This document shows positions 45,019 to 54,392 of a stretch of DNA of 64,000 nt, piece by piece; positions within the stretch are counted from its first letter, which is position 1; each line of letters starts with the position of its first letter. This DNA is from Bermanella sp. WJH001 (GTDB taxonomy: Bacteria; Pseudomonadota; Gammaproteobacteria; Pseudomonadales; Oceanobacteraceae): NCBI RefSeq assembly GCF_030070105.1, contig NZ_JASJOO010000004.1, positions 52,989-116,988 on the forward strand, in the 5' to 3' direction. The translations under genes were made by a program, and so were the position numbers. Under the pieces are notes generated by a model. The model did no database searches. It saw only the letters and a program-made list of their open reading frames with translations, and was not told where the DNA came from.

Positions 45019-48000
45019 TATGCGCTTTTCAAATCCATGGTTGTTTCTTCTGATGTTGAAGTAAACAATACATAAAGCACAGGCACCACAAATAAACTTA
45101 ACAATGTGGATACCAATAACCCACCAATAATGGCCCAACCCATAGGCGACCACATACTGGAACCGCTTAAGGTTAACGGCAGCAAGCCGGCAATGGTGGT
45201 CACTGTGGTTAATAAAATCGGCGTCATACGAACTTTTGCGCTTTGTGCAATGGCGTCCAATATGCCCTCACCTTCTGCTAGTCGTTGATTTGCGTAATCC
45301 ACAATAATGATGGCGTTATTAACCACGATACCCACTAATGAGGTAAGGCCAACAAACGCGGTAAACGAAAACGTATAACCACTAATAAACAGGGCAAAAA
45401 AAGCACCTGTTGCTGCAAATGGGATGGCGCTAAAAATTATCAGCGGCTGCTTAAACGATTTAAACTGCATCACCAGCACGGCAAAGATACCCAACATTGC
45501 AATAATCAATGCCTTAGCCATACCGCCAAACGATTCCTGACGGTTCTCTTGTTCGCCTCCCACTGAGAGTGAAATACCTTTAGGTAACACCAGGTCATTT
45601 AACTGTTCCGTTAACGTTTGCGTGACTTGAGCCACGTTATACCCTGCACGCACATCTGAAGTAACCCGCGCCATGCGCTGAATATTATGATGCTGAAAGC
45701 GAGGAATACTGGTGGCTAATTGCACACTGGCCACCTGTTTAAGTGGCACCATATCACCACTTGGTGTTTGTAATTGCAGGGTATCGAAGGCCGTTAGTTC
45801 CGGTTCTACTGAATCGGATGATTTAAGTGTGATGGTAAATTCATCTCCTAAATCGTCTTTGTATATTCCCATTGGCAGGCCCACTAACGCTGCGCGAATG
45901 GTTTGATCAATGGTGTTCACTGGTAGCCCCATCATGGCGGCTTTATCACGATTAATTTCTAATTTGATATCAATCTTATGTTTGCCAATGGGATTTTCTA
46001 CATTGACGGTGCCTTCATGCTGGGTAAATACCCCTTCAACTAAGTTGGCTCCCTCTTTAATCGAAGACCAATCTTCGCCAATGACCCTAATGGAGATAGG
46101 CGCTTCTGCAGGGGGGCCTTGATTAAATTCTTTTATAAACACACGCACACCAGAAAGTGACGCTAATTCACTGCGAAGCGATTCAACAAATGGTTCGACT
46201 ACGGGTAACTCACTGGCTTTGAGTTTAACAAATAACTGTGCAAAGTTAGGTGTTTGACGGTTAGGGCTAACGTTATAATAAATGCGTGGATTGCCTCGCC
46301 CAATATTCACCACCACATCTTCTACTAATTCTTTTTTGAGTAAAATGCCTTCAACTATTTTTGCCTGCGTTTGGGTCTGGGTAAAACTCGCCCCTTCTGC
46401 TAATTCTAAATTAACCAATATCATGGGTTTTTCTGCTTTTGGAAACAAGCTCACACCGATAAATGGGAACAAAGCAATGGCAAAAATAAAAACAGCAACA
46501 GCAATGGCAATAATTTTTTTAGGATGACTCAATGCCCAATGTAACGCTTGGGCATAACTACCGTTACTAAAAGCATCTAAGCGTAATTGCATTTTAGTTG
46601 GACCAGATTCTTTACAACGTAAGCGTGCACTTAATAATGGCGTTAATACCAATGCCACTAATAGTGAAGCCAGCAAGGTTAAAACTACGGTAACAGGCAT
46701 TGAACGAATAAACATACCTGACCCATTTTGCATTAATAACATGGGCACAAATGATAAAACCGTGGTTAAGGTGCCACTAATAATGGCCAGTGCCACTTGT
46801 GAACTGCCCTGCTTGGCTGCTTGCTCAGGTGTTGCACCTTCACGTTGCAAACGCATGACGTTTTCAACCACCACAATAGCATTATCCACCAGCAAACCCA
46901 GCGCTATCACCAACCCAACAATCGACATTTGTTGTAACGCAAAACCGGTTAAATCTAACCAACCAATGGCAATAAAAATCGAAACTGGAATCGCCATCAC
47001 GACAACAAAACTTGGTCCACGCCCTAACACCAACACACAGGCAACTGCCACAAGCAACAGCCCTTGCAATAAGTTTGCAAAAAAACCATCAACACGATGT
47101 TCAACACTGATGCTTTGATCATTAATGATATGCAACTGAATATCGTCAGTTAGGTCTTGTTTATGCGCCTCAAGAATTTTTTTTACTTGATCACTCACAT
47201 TAAAAATATTACTACCACCACGTTGAATCACACTTAGAAAGATACTTGCTTGACCACGATAAAAACCACGATAGCTTGGTAAACCTTCGCGTATCACTAC
47301 CGATGCGATATTTCTTAAATAAATTGGCTGATGATCAATGGCGGTTATTACGGTGTTTTCAATTTCATTTAAGCTTTTAAAATCACCACTGGTGAGCACA
47401 CTAAAGCGACGCTCACCTGCGTGTACATGACCACCAGGAATATTTAACGACGCGCTATTTACCGCTTGGTAAACCGTTTGTAAGCTAATGCCCAGCGCAT
47501 GTAGTTTGGCAGGCTTTAATAAAATCTGAACTTCCATATCTGGTAATGCTTCGACATCAATTCTTTTGACACCCGAGATGCGCTCTAATTTATTTTCAAG
47601 AGCATCACTTACACGACGTAATGTCACAAAATCATGGGCTTGAGAGGTCAACGCAATTTGTAAAATACCCACTTCACTGGGTGAGATTTTTTTAATATCT
47701 AATTTAACAATGCCATTTGGGAGTGAGGTGCGGATATTGTTAACAGCCGTTAGTACATCGTCGTACTTTTCATCAGGGTCAGAGCCGTATAAAAATTCCA
47801 CTTCAAAACGTGCAAGACCATCTTCAATGTTGGTTTTTATCTTTTTAATATCTTCAAGTTCATTTACCGCTGACTCTATTGGATCAACCACCAATGATTC
47901 CATATCCACAGGATTGGTGCCGGGGTTCACCACTATAATTGAGACAGATGGAAAATCTAATTGCGGATCTTCTGCACGGGGCATGGTGAGATAAGAAACC

Positions 48001-48077
48001 ATACCCAATAGCACTAGAATGCTAACAAGCAGGTAGCTCATTTGATGGTTATCAATGGCTAATACTGGCAACTTCAT
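45018..48077 (-). CDS. RND family efflux pump, inner-membrane subunit
   Basis: A 1019-residue AcrB/MexB-class transporter that exports substrates with the proton gradient. It has 12 spans and two large periplasmic loops. The TM4 motif is GLLVDNAIVVVENV, with a single Asp (398) where AcrB has two. The N-terminus shows MPRAEDPQLDFP rather than the FxxRP of classical drug pumps, a pattern seen in less-studied HAE pumps. It follows its adaptor by 9 nt; a TolC-type outer-membrane subunit is not encoded here. The acetyltransferase gene is coupled to its stop. Confidence 0.93.
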   Translation of the reverse strand: MKLPVLAIDNHQMSYLLVSILVLLGMVSYLTMPRAEDPQLDFPSVSIIVVNPGTNPVDMESLVVDPIESAVNELEDIKKIKTNIEDGLARFEVEFLYGSDPDEKYDDVLTAVNNIRTSLPNGIVKLDIKKISPSEVGILQIALTSQAHDFVTLRRVSDALENKLERISGVKRIDVEALPDMEVQILLKPAKLHALGISLQTVYQAVNSASLNIPGGHVHAGERRFSVLTSGDFKSLNEIENTVITAIDHQPIYLRNIASVVIREGLPSYRGFYRGQASIFLSVIQRGGSNIFNVSDQVKKILEAHKQDLTDDIQLHIINDQSISVEHRVDGFFANLLQGLLLVAVACVLVLGRGPSFVVVMAIPVSIFIAIGWLDLTGFALQQMSIVGLVIALGLLVDNAIVVVENVMRLQREGATPEQAAKQGSSQVALAIISGTLTTVLSFVPMLLMQNGSGMFIRSMPVTVVLTLLASLLVALVLTPLLSARLRCKESGPTKMQLRLDAFSNGSYAQALHWALSHPKKIIAIAVAVFIFAIALFPFIGVSLFPKAEKPMILVNLELAEGASFTQTQTQAKIVEGILLKKELVEDVVVNIGRGNPRIYYNVSPNRQTPNFAQLFVKLKASELPVVEPFVESLRSELASLSGVRVFIKEFNQGPPAEAPISIRVIGEDWSSIKEGANLVEGVFTQHEGTVNVENPIGKHKIDIKLEINRDKAAMMGLPVNTIDQTIRAALVGLPMGIYKDDLGDEFTITLKSSDSVEPELTAFDTLQLQTPSGDMVPLKQVASVQLATSIPRFQHHNIQRMARVTSDVRAGYNVAQVTQTLTEQLNDLVLPKGISLSVGGEQENRQESFGGMAKALIIAMLGIFAVLVMQFKSFKQPLIIFSAIPFAATGAFFALFISGYTFSFTAFVGLTSLVGIVVNNAIIIVDYANQRLAEGEGILDAIAQSAKVRMTPILLTTVTTIAGLLPLTLSGSSMWSPMGWAIIGGLLVSTLLSLFVVPVLYVLFTSTSEETTMDLKSA

Positions 48078-48086
48078 GGTGGGCCC

Positions 48087-49097
48087 CTATATTTTCACAA
48101 TGGCAATGTCTTTGCCGTTGTTAATAAATGGGCCGCCCTCTATTACCACCTGTTCACCATCTGTTAATCCGCTTTTTACATACGCAAAATATGCATCAAC
48201 ATACGCTAACTTAATGGTCTTTAATTGGGCATTGCCTTGCTCGTCAATCACATAAAGTGTGGCGTCATGGCCGTGAGCTTGAATTAACGCACTCATGGGA
48301 ATCTTAGCCACATGGGTTTGCTCACTTGGGGTAATTTGAGTATGTGCGATTAACCCTGAATATAAACGTTGTTTGGTTTTTAAAGTAAGCTCCACTTCAA
48401 AGGTTTGTGTTCGAGGGTGGGCACGACCGGCAATTTCTCGAATCTTGGCAGAAAAGGTTTCACCCGGGTAAGCATCCAATTGAATATCCGCATGATCACC
48501 AACATTCAGCTTCACCACATCCACATCCGCCACGGCCATAATAACGCTCCAGCCTTTTTGATCATCTGCAAACACGTAAATTGGCTGACCACCGGCCACA
48601 AGCTCATTGCTTTCAATATGACGACTTAAAATTCGACCGTCCGCGGGGGCATGTATCTGTGCGTATTTTTGGTTAAAACGCGCAATGCGAAGATCCGATT
48701 GCGCCACTTCAACGGCGGTGCTGACTTGGCGAATACGTTCATCAGAGGTGAGCTTATTTCCTTCTAGCGCGGTTAATCGCTGGAGTTGTCGCTTTGCATC
48801 ACTTAATACTGCTTGTGCCTTTGCCACTTGGGCATTGATTTCTTCTGGTTCTAATTCAGCCAGTAATTGGCCCTTTTTCACGAGCTGCCCCTGCTGAACC
48901 GTGACTTGCTTAACAATGCCTGGAACTTTAAAACTTAAGGTCTGCTCTGAAACCGGTCTCACCACACCACTGGCCACAATGGTTTTGGCGTGATTGGCAA
49001 ACTCAATGGGTGCCACTTTAATGGCCACAGGCTCAGCAGCCAGATCCCATCCTAGGCAAAAAACGGCCACCCCTAAAACAGCTTGTATAAATTTCAT
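48087..49097 (-). CDS. RND efflux periplasmic adaptor subunit
   Basis: A 336-residue membrane-fusion protein with an N-terminal export signal (1-21, ending WDLAAEP). The lipoyl half-motifs are in VSEQTLSFKVPGIVKQVTVQ and YAQIHAPADGRILSRHIE, separated by a short alpha-hairpin, and a beta-barrel follows. It links the RND pump to an outer-membrane channel. AGGTGA lies 5 nt before the ATG. It is first in the pump operon and is divergent from the TetR gene. Confidence 0.92.
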   Translation of the reverse strand: MKFIQAVLGVAVFCLGWDLAAEPVAIKVAPIEFANHAKTIVASGVVRPVSEQTLSFKVPGIVKQVTVQQGQLVKKGQLLAELEPEEINAQVAKAQAVLSDAKRQLQRLTALEGNKLTSDERIRQVSTAVEVAQSDLRIARFNQKYAQIHAPADGRILSRHIESNELVAGGQPIYVFADDQKGWSVIMAVADVDVVKLNVGDHADIQLDAYPGETFSAKIREIAGRAHPRTQTFEVELTLKTKQRLYSGLIAHTQITPSEQTHVAKIPMSALIQAHGHDATLYVIDEQGNAQLKTIKLAYVDAYFAYVKSGLTDGEQVVIEGGPFINNGKDIAIVKI

Positions 49098-49144
49098 AAC
49101 ATCACCTTTAAGTACAAATGGGTGAACAGTCCTATTTCACCCTA

Positions 49145-49191
49145 TGTTTACAGTGAACACATACTAGATCCGGATGTTTACAGTGTCAACA
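49145..49191. promoter_or_regulatory. Two TetR operator-like palindromes
   Basis: Two related palindromes lie between the adaptor and tetR genes: TGTTTACAGTGAACA (49145-49159) and TGTTTACAGTGTCAACA (49175-49191), 30 nt apart. Both share TGTTTACAGTG. They are fitting sites for the adjacent TetR repressor. Confidence 0.7.
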
Positions 49192-49211
49192 ATAAGGTTA
49201 ATAATACACAG

Positions 49212-49853
49212 ATGACTGAACAGAAATCACAATATCATCACGGGGACTTGGCCAGCGCCTTCATGGATGCCGCCATTGTGCGTATTGCTCAAGAAGGGGT
49301 GGATAAACTGAGCTTGCGTGCGGTTGCCCGTGATTTGGGGGTGAGCCAAACGGCCCCCTATCGTCACTTTACTGATAAAAATCACCTATTAAGCCTGCTT
49401 GCTCAACAAGGTTTTGAGCGTCTCGCTCACACCAGCTTTGAGGCATCCAGCCACTACCAAGATGATACCTTTAAGGCGTTGATGGCTTTAGGACTGGCGT
49501 ATATTGAGTTTGCTCGTGAACACCCTCAGCATTATCGCCTGATGTTTGGCGGCACGATAAAACGAGATTGTGGCGAAACTCAGGTGATGAAAACCAGCAT
49601 GTCAGCGTTTGATGTGATTTTGCAGCAAGCCACTCTAGGGGTTGAGCGAGGCGATTTAATTCAGCAAGAGCCCCGACTGCTTGCACGCAGTTGCTGGGCA
49701 AAAGTACATGGTATTGCCATGTTGTTAATTGATGGGTTTTATTCAGAACTTAATGCGCAGCAGCTCAACCAGTTATTAATGGACATGCTCTGGATTAACC
49801 TGCGTGGCATCAGCTCTCAATTATTGCCAGTGACGCCACCGGCGTTGAATTAA
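49212..49853 (+). CDS. TetR family repressor of the RND pump
   Basis: A 213-residue regulator starting MTEQKSQYHHGDLASAFMDA at the ATG at 49212; the longer frame runs back over the operators and is not used. The HTH is LSLRAVARDLGVSQTAPYRH, followed by a C-terminal ligand domain of the TetR_C_33-like (WHG) type. It is divergent from the pump operon across two related palindromes and is expected to repress both itself and the pump until a pump substrate binds. Confidence 0.92.
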   Translation: MTEQKSQYHHGDLASAFMDAAIVRIAQEGVDKLSLRAVARDLGVSQTAPYRHFTDKNHLLSLLAQQGFERLAHTSFEASSHYQDDTFKALMALGLAYIEFAREHPQHYRLMFGGTIKRDCGETQVMKTSMSAFDVILQQATLGVERGDLIQQEPRLLARSCWAKVHGIAMLLIDGFYSELNAQQLNQLLMDMLWINLRGISSQLLPVTPPALN

Positions 49854-49861
49854 ATTCAATG

Positions 49862-50524
49862 TTATTTCTTTAAACACAAGGTTAAACCATCAGCAATGGG
49901 CAGCTGGCTTAATTCAATACGGTTATCTTGTTGTAATTTAGCGTTAAGTGCTCGGATGGATTGTGTATCCACATCATTGATCAGCCGATCAGCCACACGC
50001 CCACCCCATAAAGTATTATCAATTAAAATGAGGCCTCCTGGACGAATTAATTTCAAACACGCCTCATAGTAGTGGTCATAGTTTTCTTTGTCGGCATCAA
50101 TAAAGGCCAAATCAAAGGTACGTTGTTGACCGCTTTTTATTAACGAAGTGAGTGTATCTAAAGCCGGTGCCAGCGTTAGTTCACAAATATCCTCAACCCC
50201 CGCTTTTTTCCAATATTGCTGCGCGATGTTTGTCCAGTGTTCATCTAAATCACAACACACTATGCGCGCAGGGCGAACCATATTTTGCGCCATACAAATA
50301 GAGCTATAACCGGTAAAAGTGCCTACCTCTATTATATTTCGAGCACCGATTAGCTTAACTAGCAAACCCATGAACTGGCCTTGTTCTGATGCAATTTGCA
50401 TTCTTGCCATAGGATCTTTGGCTGTCACAGCCGCCAGCTCTTTTAATACATCCGACTCTCGGCTTGATGTTTGTAAAAGGTATTCATACAGGCTGTCGCT
50501 GACTTCTAATGTTCGCTTGGTCAT
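49862..50524 (-). CDS. Class I O-methyltransferase (Methyltransf_3 / COMT-like)
   Basis: A 220-residue SAM enzyme of the caffeoyl-CoA O-methyltransferase type. Key blocks are ARNIIEVGTFTGYSSICMAQ (motif I), FIDADKENYDHYYE with the metal-binding Asp, and GGLILIDNTLWGGRV. The family methylates catechol-like hydroxyls using a divalent metal. The bacterial substrate is not known. AGGA lies about 7 nt before its ATG. It ends 8 nt from the convergent tetR stop. Confidence 0.92.
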   Translation of the reverse strand: MTKRTLEVSDSLYEYLLQTSSRESDVLKELAAVTAKDPMARMQIASEQGQFMGLLVKLIGARNIIEVGTFTGYSSICMAQNMVRPARIVCCDLDEHWTNIAQQYWKKAGVEDICELTLAPALDTLTSLIKSGQQRTFDLAFIDADKENYDHYYEACLKLIRPGGLILIDNTLWGGRVADRLINDVDTQSIRALNAKLQQDNRIELSQLPIADGLTLCLKK

Positions 50525-50665
50525 ATTGCATCCTTGATTCGCTAAAATAATGAAACTTTACACCCGCTTAACACTTCTTAAGGTTTGGCTGAGTTACTCT
50601 GTTTAAGTTGTTGAGCAATTAATTAAGTTACCCCTTATTTAATAGCAAAGCACCATAGTCCCTTC

Positions 50666-50697
50666 GCCCCACAGGTTTACCTGTTGGGGCTTTTTTA
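50666..50697 (+). terminator. Plus-strand intrinsic terminator with no plus-strand gene
   Basis: GCCCCACAGG / CCTGTTGGGGC around TTTA, then T6. It points along the plus strand, but both flanking genes are on the minus strand. It could end a small RNA encoded in 50525-50697, or act weakly for gloC in reverse. Confidence 0.8.
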
Positions 50698-50710
50698 TAT
50701 CCGCCTATTG

Positions 50711-51355
50711 TTAACCATACATATTTACAAATGGATTGGTTTTCTTTTCATGACCAATGGTGCTCATTGGGCCGTGCCCTGGAATAAATCGTGTTTCATC
50801 AGGCAAGGTGAACAACTGATCTTTAATTGCGTTTAATAAAGTTTGGTGATCCCCTTTAGGAAAATCCGTGCGACCAATGCCACCATTAAACAGCACATCG
50901 CCCACCACAACCAGTTGGGCCGATTCACTGTAAAACACAACATGTCCTGGGGTGTGCCCTGGGCAATGTTTCACCGATAAGGTTTCATTCCCCACCTTAA
51001 CGCTATCCCCTTGCACCAGCCATGTATCCGGGCTAAAACTTTTCACTTGAGGAAAACCAAACATGGCACTTTGCTGAGGCAGCATATCAATCCAGAACTG
51101 CTCTTCTTTGTGTGGCCCAATGATAGGAATGGAGTAAGCATCAGCTACATCAGCCGTCGCACCAGCGTGATCAATATGGCAGTGTGTTAACCAAACAGCG
51201 CTTAACTTAACACCAAGGGATTTTATGGCTGCTTCGATTTTATACTGATCGCCACCTGGGTCGACCACTACGGCCTCCATGGTTTCATCACACCATAAAA
51301 TAGAGCAGTTTTGCTCAAAAGGGGTTACCGGAACGATTTGAAATTGTAGGGCCAT
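50711..51355 (-). CDS. gloC: Hydroxyacylglutathione hydrolase (YcbL-type)
   Basis: A 214-residue metallo-beta-lactamase-fold protein that matches E. coli GloC/YcbL over its length. THCHIDHAGA gives the HxHxDH metal site; further ligands are in CPGHTPGHVVFY, VVGDVLFNGGIGRTDFPKGD and FIPGHGPMSTIGHE. It hydrolyses S-lactoylglutathione in methylglyoxal detoxification (type II glyoxalase). The DJ-1 gene at 925-1482 may serve related chemistry, but the two are far apart. Confidence 0.93.
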   Translation of the reverse strand: MALQFQIVPVTPFEQNCSILWCDETMEAVVVDPGGDQYKIEAAIKSLGVKLSAVWLTHCHIDHAGATADVADAYSIPIIGPHKEEQFWIDMLPQQSAMFGFPQVKSFSPDTWLVQGDSVKVGNETLSVKHCPGHTPGHVVFYSESAQLVVVGDVLFNGGIGRTDFPKGDHQTLLNAIKDQLFTLPDETRFIPGHGPMSTIGHEKKTNPFVNMYG

Positions 51356-51418
51356 TCGTGCTGTCCAATACGAAATTAATGACCCTAGTTTAACAGTTAC
51401 AACTGCCCCTTCACACCT

Positions 51419-52765
51419 CTAGTGCAGTTCTGGCTCAGTATGGTGTTTATGGTATTGCTCAATTTGAAGCAGCCCTTTTTTTACCAATACATCCAGTTCT
51501 GGGTGTTTAAGGTGCTGGTTTTTCCATAATAAAAATAATAATTTTTTCAATTGTTTCATTTGCCATTTAATTTCACCATACATGACTTCGAGACGCTCAA
51601 TAGCAATAAAGTCCTCTGGGTTATGAGACACAAAACTATTGAGCATCCATTCGTTATGTTCTTTTTGCAAAATACCAGACCCCACTAAACATTGGTGAAT
51701 GCGCTGCGCCATATTGGTTAACATGGCGCTGCGTTTTGATTCTTCAAGATGGGGGCGCACACTGGTGACCAAACCATACAGCACACTGTAATCATGATGG
51801 ATCCATTCGTTTTCAAGTTTCAAACGGCTCATTAGCTCCGGCATTTTTTCATCACTGTAAGTACGTTTGCTTGGCCACTGGATATCATTAATCAAGGTTA
51901 CGGTGGCATGAAACACTTTACGACAATACATCTCAGGGTTGAGTTGTAAGATAGGTAGTAAAGAATCAATGCCTAAATTTTTGCCCGCCAACTCTCGGCG
52001 ATACAATGCAATGCAGGTATCTGCCATGCCTATAATTTGCCCCATTACTGATAGCTCTAGCCCTTTTTTAGAAAAAGGATAACCCGAGCCATCTACTCGT
52101 TCGTGATGCTCTAACACGGCTTTGGCAATCACATTGGGCATGTGCTCAATTGACTTTAAAATATCATGGCCAATCAATGTATGACGCTGCATGGCATGCC
52201 ACTGCTCTGGGGTATATTCGCCTTTGGTTGTCACTAAACTGGTATCTAGATGCAAAATCCCAATGTCATGCACTAAGCCTGCTAAAAAAGCTGCACTGCA
52301 TTCTTCTTCCGGTGCATCAAGTTGTTTAGCAATTGCCAAGCTAATATAAGCGCTGTAAATGGCCTGTTTAAATAAACGGGGCATGGCATTTTTCAAAATC
52401 GTTATTTTTTGCACGACCAATGGAAACTCGTGATAAAAGCGACACGCGCTTTTTAATGACGACTGCAAGTTCCAACGCTGATGAAATAAATTGATATCAG
52501 GGTAGTTTTTAAATACTTGCTCATAACCATGAAACAAAGCAGAGCCATCAAAACGACGGTTCAGCTTAATGCATCGTTCTAACGGTACTTTTAAATTGTG
52601 GTTTGAAATTTTTTCAGAGAGTTGCTCATCTAGCTGACGACCTTTGGTGATGATGACAGCACCATGCTCGTTGCAGATGTCTTCGCTAATTGTTACTACA
52701 TGTTCTTTAGCAAAGTCGTTTAAGTGCTTTAAATAGCTTTTATGAATATCTACAGGACGTAACAT
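51419..52765 (-). CDS. HD-GYP domain protein (putative c-di-GMP phosphodiesterase)
   Basis: A 448-residue protein. An N-terminal DUF3391-like region precedes an HD-GYP domain (about 130-300) with HD at residues 166-167 in LVHDIGILHLD, HHERVDGSGYP at 220-230, and GQIIGMADTCIALY. These proteins hydrolyse c-di-GMP to pGpG or GMP. The first metal ligand usually found about 25 residues before HD seems absent here (YSAYISLAIA). If true, metal binding or activity may be altered. AGGGA lies 8 nt before the start. No response-regulator domain is present. Confidence 0.85.
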   Translation of the reverse strand: MLRPVDIHKSYLKHLNDFAKEHVVTISEDICNEHGAVIITKGRQLDEQLSEKISNHNLKVPLERCIKLNRRFDGSALFHGYEQVFKNYPDINLFHQRWNLQSSLKSACRFYHEFPLVVQKITILKNAMPRLFKQAIYSAYISLAIAKQLDAPEEECSAAFLAGLVHDIGILHLDTSLVTTKGEYTPEQWHAMQRHTLIGHDILKSIEHMPNVIAKAVLEHHERVDGSGYPFSKKGLELSVMGQIIGMADTCIALYRRELAGKNLGIDSLLPILQLNPEMYCRKVFHATVTLINDIQWPSKRTYSDEKMPELMSRLKLENEWIHHDYSVLYGLVTSVRPHLEESKRSAMLTNMAQRIHQCLVGSGILQKEHNEWMLNSFVSHNPEDFIAIERLEVMYGEIKWQMKQLKKLLFLLWKNQHLKHPELDVLVKKGLLQIEQYHKHHTEPELH

Positions 52766-52941
52766 AATTAAGTCCCTCGCTGTGAACCTGTTATCAGATT
52801 AACCGTGAAAGAGTGCAATATGTAGTGAGATTTGTAGGTATTAGGTGTGAGAAAAGTTAATTCATGTAAACGAATAAGCATTCACTTACACAAAGATAGA
52901 ACAGCATAAATTACTGTTCTATCCAGTGGTTTAGGACCGTA

Positions 52942-53544
52942 TTAAGCGGTTATAGCGCTGATGCTTTTTTTAGCATGGTCGTAAGCTTTTTTCTGGGCAT
53001 CGTCTCCCATGTTCAAGCCTTCGGCATAGATAAATTGCACGTTGCTAAGACCAATAAAGGCAAAGAAGGTTTTCACAAATGCAGTTTGGCTATCACTTGG
53101 CTGGCCTTCATGAATGCCGCCACGAGCCGCCACCACATAAACAGGTTTATCATTTAACAAGCCGACAGGGCCTGTTTCGGTATATTTAAACGTCACGCCA
53201 GCGCGGGCGATTTGATCCATGTATGCCTTTAACTGACTTGGTACACTAAAGTTATACATTGGCAATCCCAACACCACTGCATCCGCATTGGCCAGTTCAT
53301 CAATTAGCCCTTGGCTAAAATCTAATATGGCTTGTTGCTCTGGGGTGCGAGCTGCTTCTTCACTGGCAAACGCACCAATAATCGAGGCATCTAGGTGGGG
53401 AATGGGCTCAGAAATTAGGTCTCTAACCACTAACTCAGTCGCTGGGTTTTGAGATAAATAGTTCGCCGTAAACTGATTTGCCAATACCGTAGAGTGGGAA
53501 TTTTCAGCAAAGATACCAGTATTGATTTGTAATAGTGTGCTCAT
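52942..53544 (-). CDS. azoR: FMN-dependent NADH-azoreductase
   Basis: A 200-residue flavodoxin-like enzyme that reduces quinones and azo compounds with NAD(P)H. The ATG at 53544 is 6 nt after GGAG and is preferred to an ATG four codons upstream that overlaps the Shine-Dalgarno. Signatures are SHSTVLANQF (phosphate loop), LGLPMYNFSVPSQLKAYMDQ and YVVAARGGIH. A -10 (TATAAT) and a palindrome lie just upstream, suggesting a dedicated repressor that is not encoded next to it. Confidence 0.93.
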   Translation of the reverse strand: MSTLLQINTGIFAENSHSTVLANQFTANYLSQNPATELVVRDLISEPIPHLDASIIGAFASEEAARTPEQQAILDFSQGLIDELANADAVVLGLPMYNFSVPSQLKAYMDQIARAGVTFKYTETGPVGLLNDKPVYVVAARGGIHEGQPSDSQTAFVKTFFAFIGLSNVQFIYAEGLNMGDDAQKKAYDHAKKSISAITA

Positions 53545-53608
53545 GGCTTGCTCCAAATTTAAGTGTGTTTTCTAAAGGTTGGAGCAAGCATAAAACAAAT
53601 TAGTAGAT

Positions 53609-53630
53609 ATTATAGTGCAATTATTTGCAC
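53609..53630 (-). promoter_or_regulatory. azoR -10 element with adjacent palindrome
   Basis: On the minus strand TATAAT (53614-53609) is directly preceded by GTGCAAATAATTGCAC (53630-53615), whose 6-nt outer arms are perfect. The palindrome fills the -35/-10 spacer, a typical repressor site. Confidence 0.55.
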
Positions 53631-53645
53631 CTAAATATCGACAAA

Positions 53646-54374
53646 TCAGATAGATCTATCGATATCAGGCTTTATTCTGCTGTCGCCCAATACGTAATGA
53701 GCAAAGACCTGGCTTGTGAAGTAAACAATAAATCCCGCTGTGACAATATCACTTAAGAAGTGCCCCCCTTGCACGATTCGCCCTAAACTAACTAACGAGC
53801 CAATAACTAAGCCAGCAACCAAATAACGACGCTGACGAAACACCCAAGCAAAAGCCATAAAAAAGAACCCCATTGCCGCATGTCCACTGGCAAAACTCTG
53901 ATTTTTACCTGGTTGATCAGCCATAACAAAGGCTGGGCTAAATTCTAGTTTTCCTCCAAATTGCTGAACATCCCTTGGGCGAGGACGATCCCAATTATCT
54001 TTTAAGATTGGGTGCACAATAATGCCTGGACCAATTAACAAAACCAGTAACAGAAAACCTGTGTATTTACGGCTAGGCAGTAACGACTTTTTAATCCACG
54101 GTAGCATCACCAACACTAATAACGTCGGCACTAAAAAATGCGGCATATAACGAAACACCACATAAACAAACTGAACAAATGGATTCTCATTTAATGCAAA
54201 GCCAGTATCTGGCTGCCAAAATAAATGCGCTATCCATAAATCAACTTGCGGCACCGCATAAAAGAATAACGAGACAAGAATAAATAAGGGGATTTCCCAA
54301 TGGTTTTTTAGAAAAGACATGCTGGCATCACAATCGATAAAAAAACGAATTGTGTCATACATATAGCTGTTCAT
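53646..54374 (-). CDS. PAP2 family lipid phosphatase
   Basis: A 242-residue membrane phosphatase with about six spans. The three PAP2 motifs are complete: KDNWDRPRP, SFASGHAAMG and GRIVQGGHFLSD, with His in motifs 2 and 3 as expected for the phosphohistidine mechanism. It could dephosphorylate undecaprenyl diphosphate, phosphatidyl-glycerophosphate or lipid A. It follows the outer-membrane protein gene by 18 nt on the same strand, so co-transcription is likely. Confidence 0.88.
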   Translation of the reverse strand: MNSYMYDTIRFFIDCDASMSFLKNHWEIPLFILVSLFFYAVPQVDLWIAHLFWQPDTGFALNENPFVQFVYVVFRYMPHFLVPTLLVLVMLPWIKKSLLPSRKYTGFLLLVLLIGPGIIVHPILKDNWDRPRPRDVQQFGGKLEFSPAFVMADQPGKNQSFASGHAAMGFFFMAFAWVFRQRRYLVAGLVIGSLVSLGRIVQGGHFLSDIVTAGFIVYFTSQVFAHYVLGDSRIKPDIDRSI

Positions 54375-54392
54375 AAAGACACAAGCAGCTAA

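Noticed and set aside
46282..47118. Plus-strand open frames opposite the RND pump
   Set aside because: Low-complexity Thr/Ser/Ile-rich translations typical of antisense frames; no ribosome binding sites.
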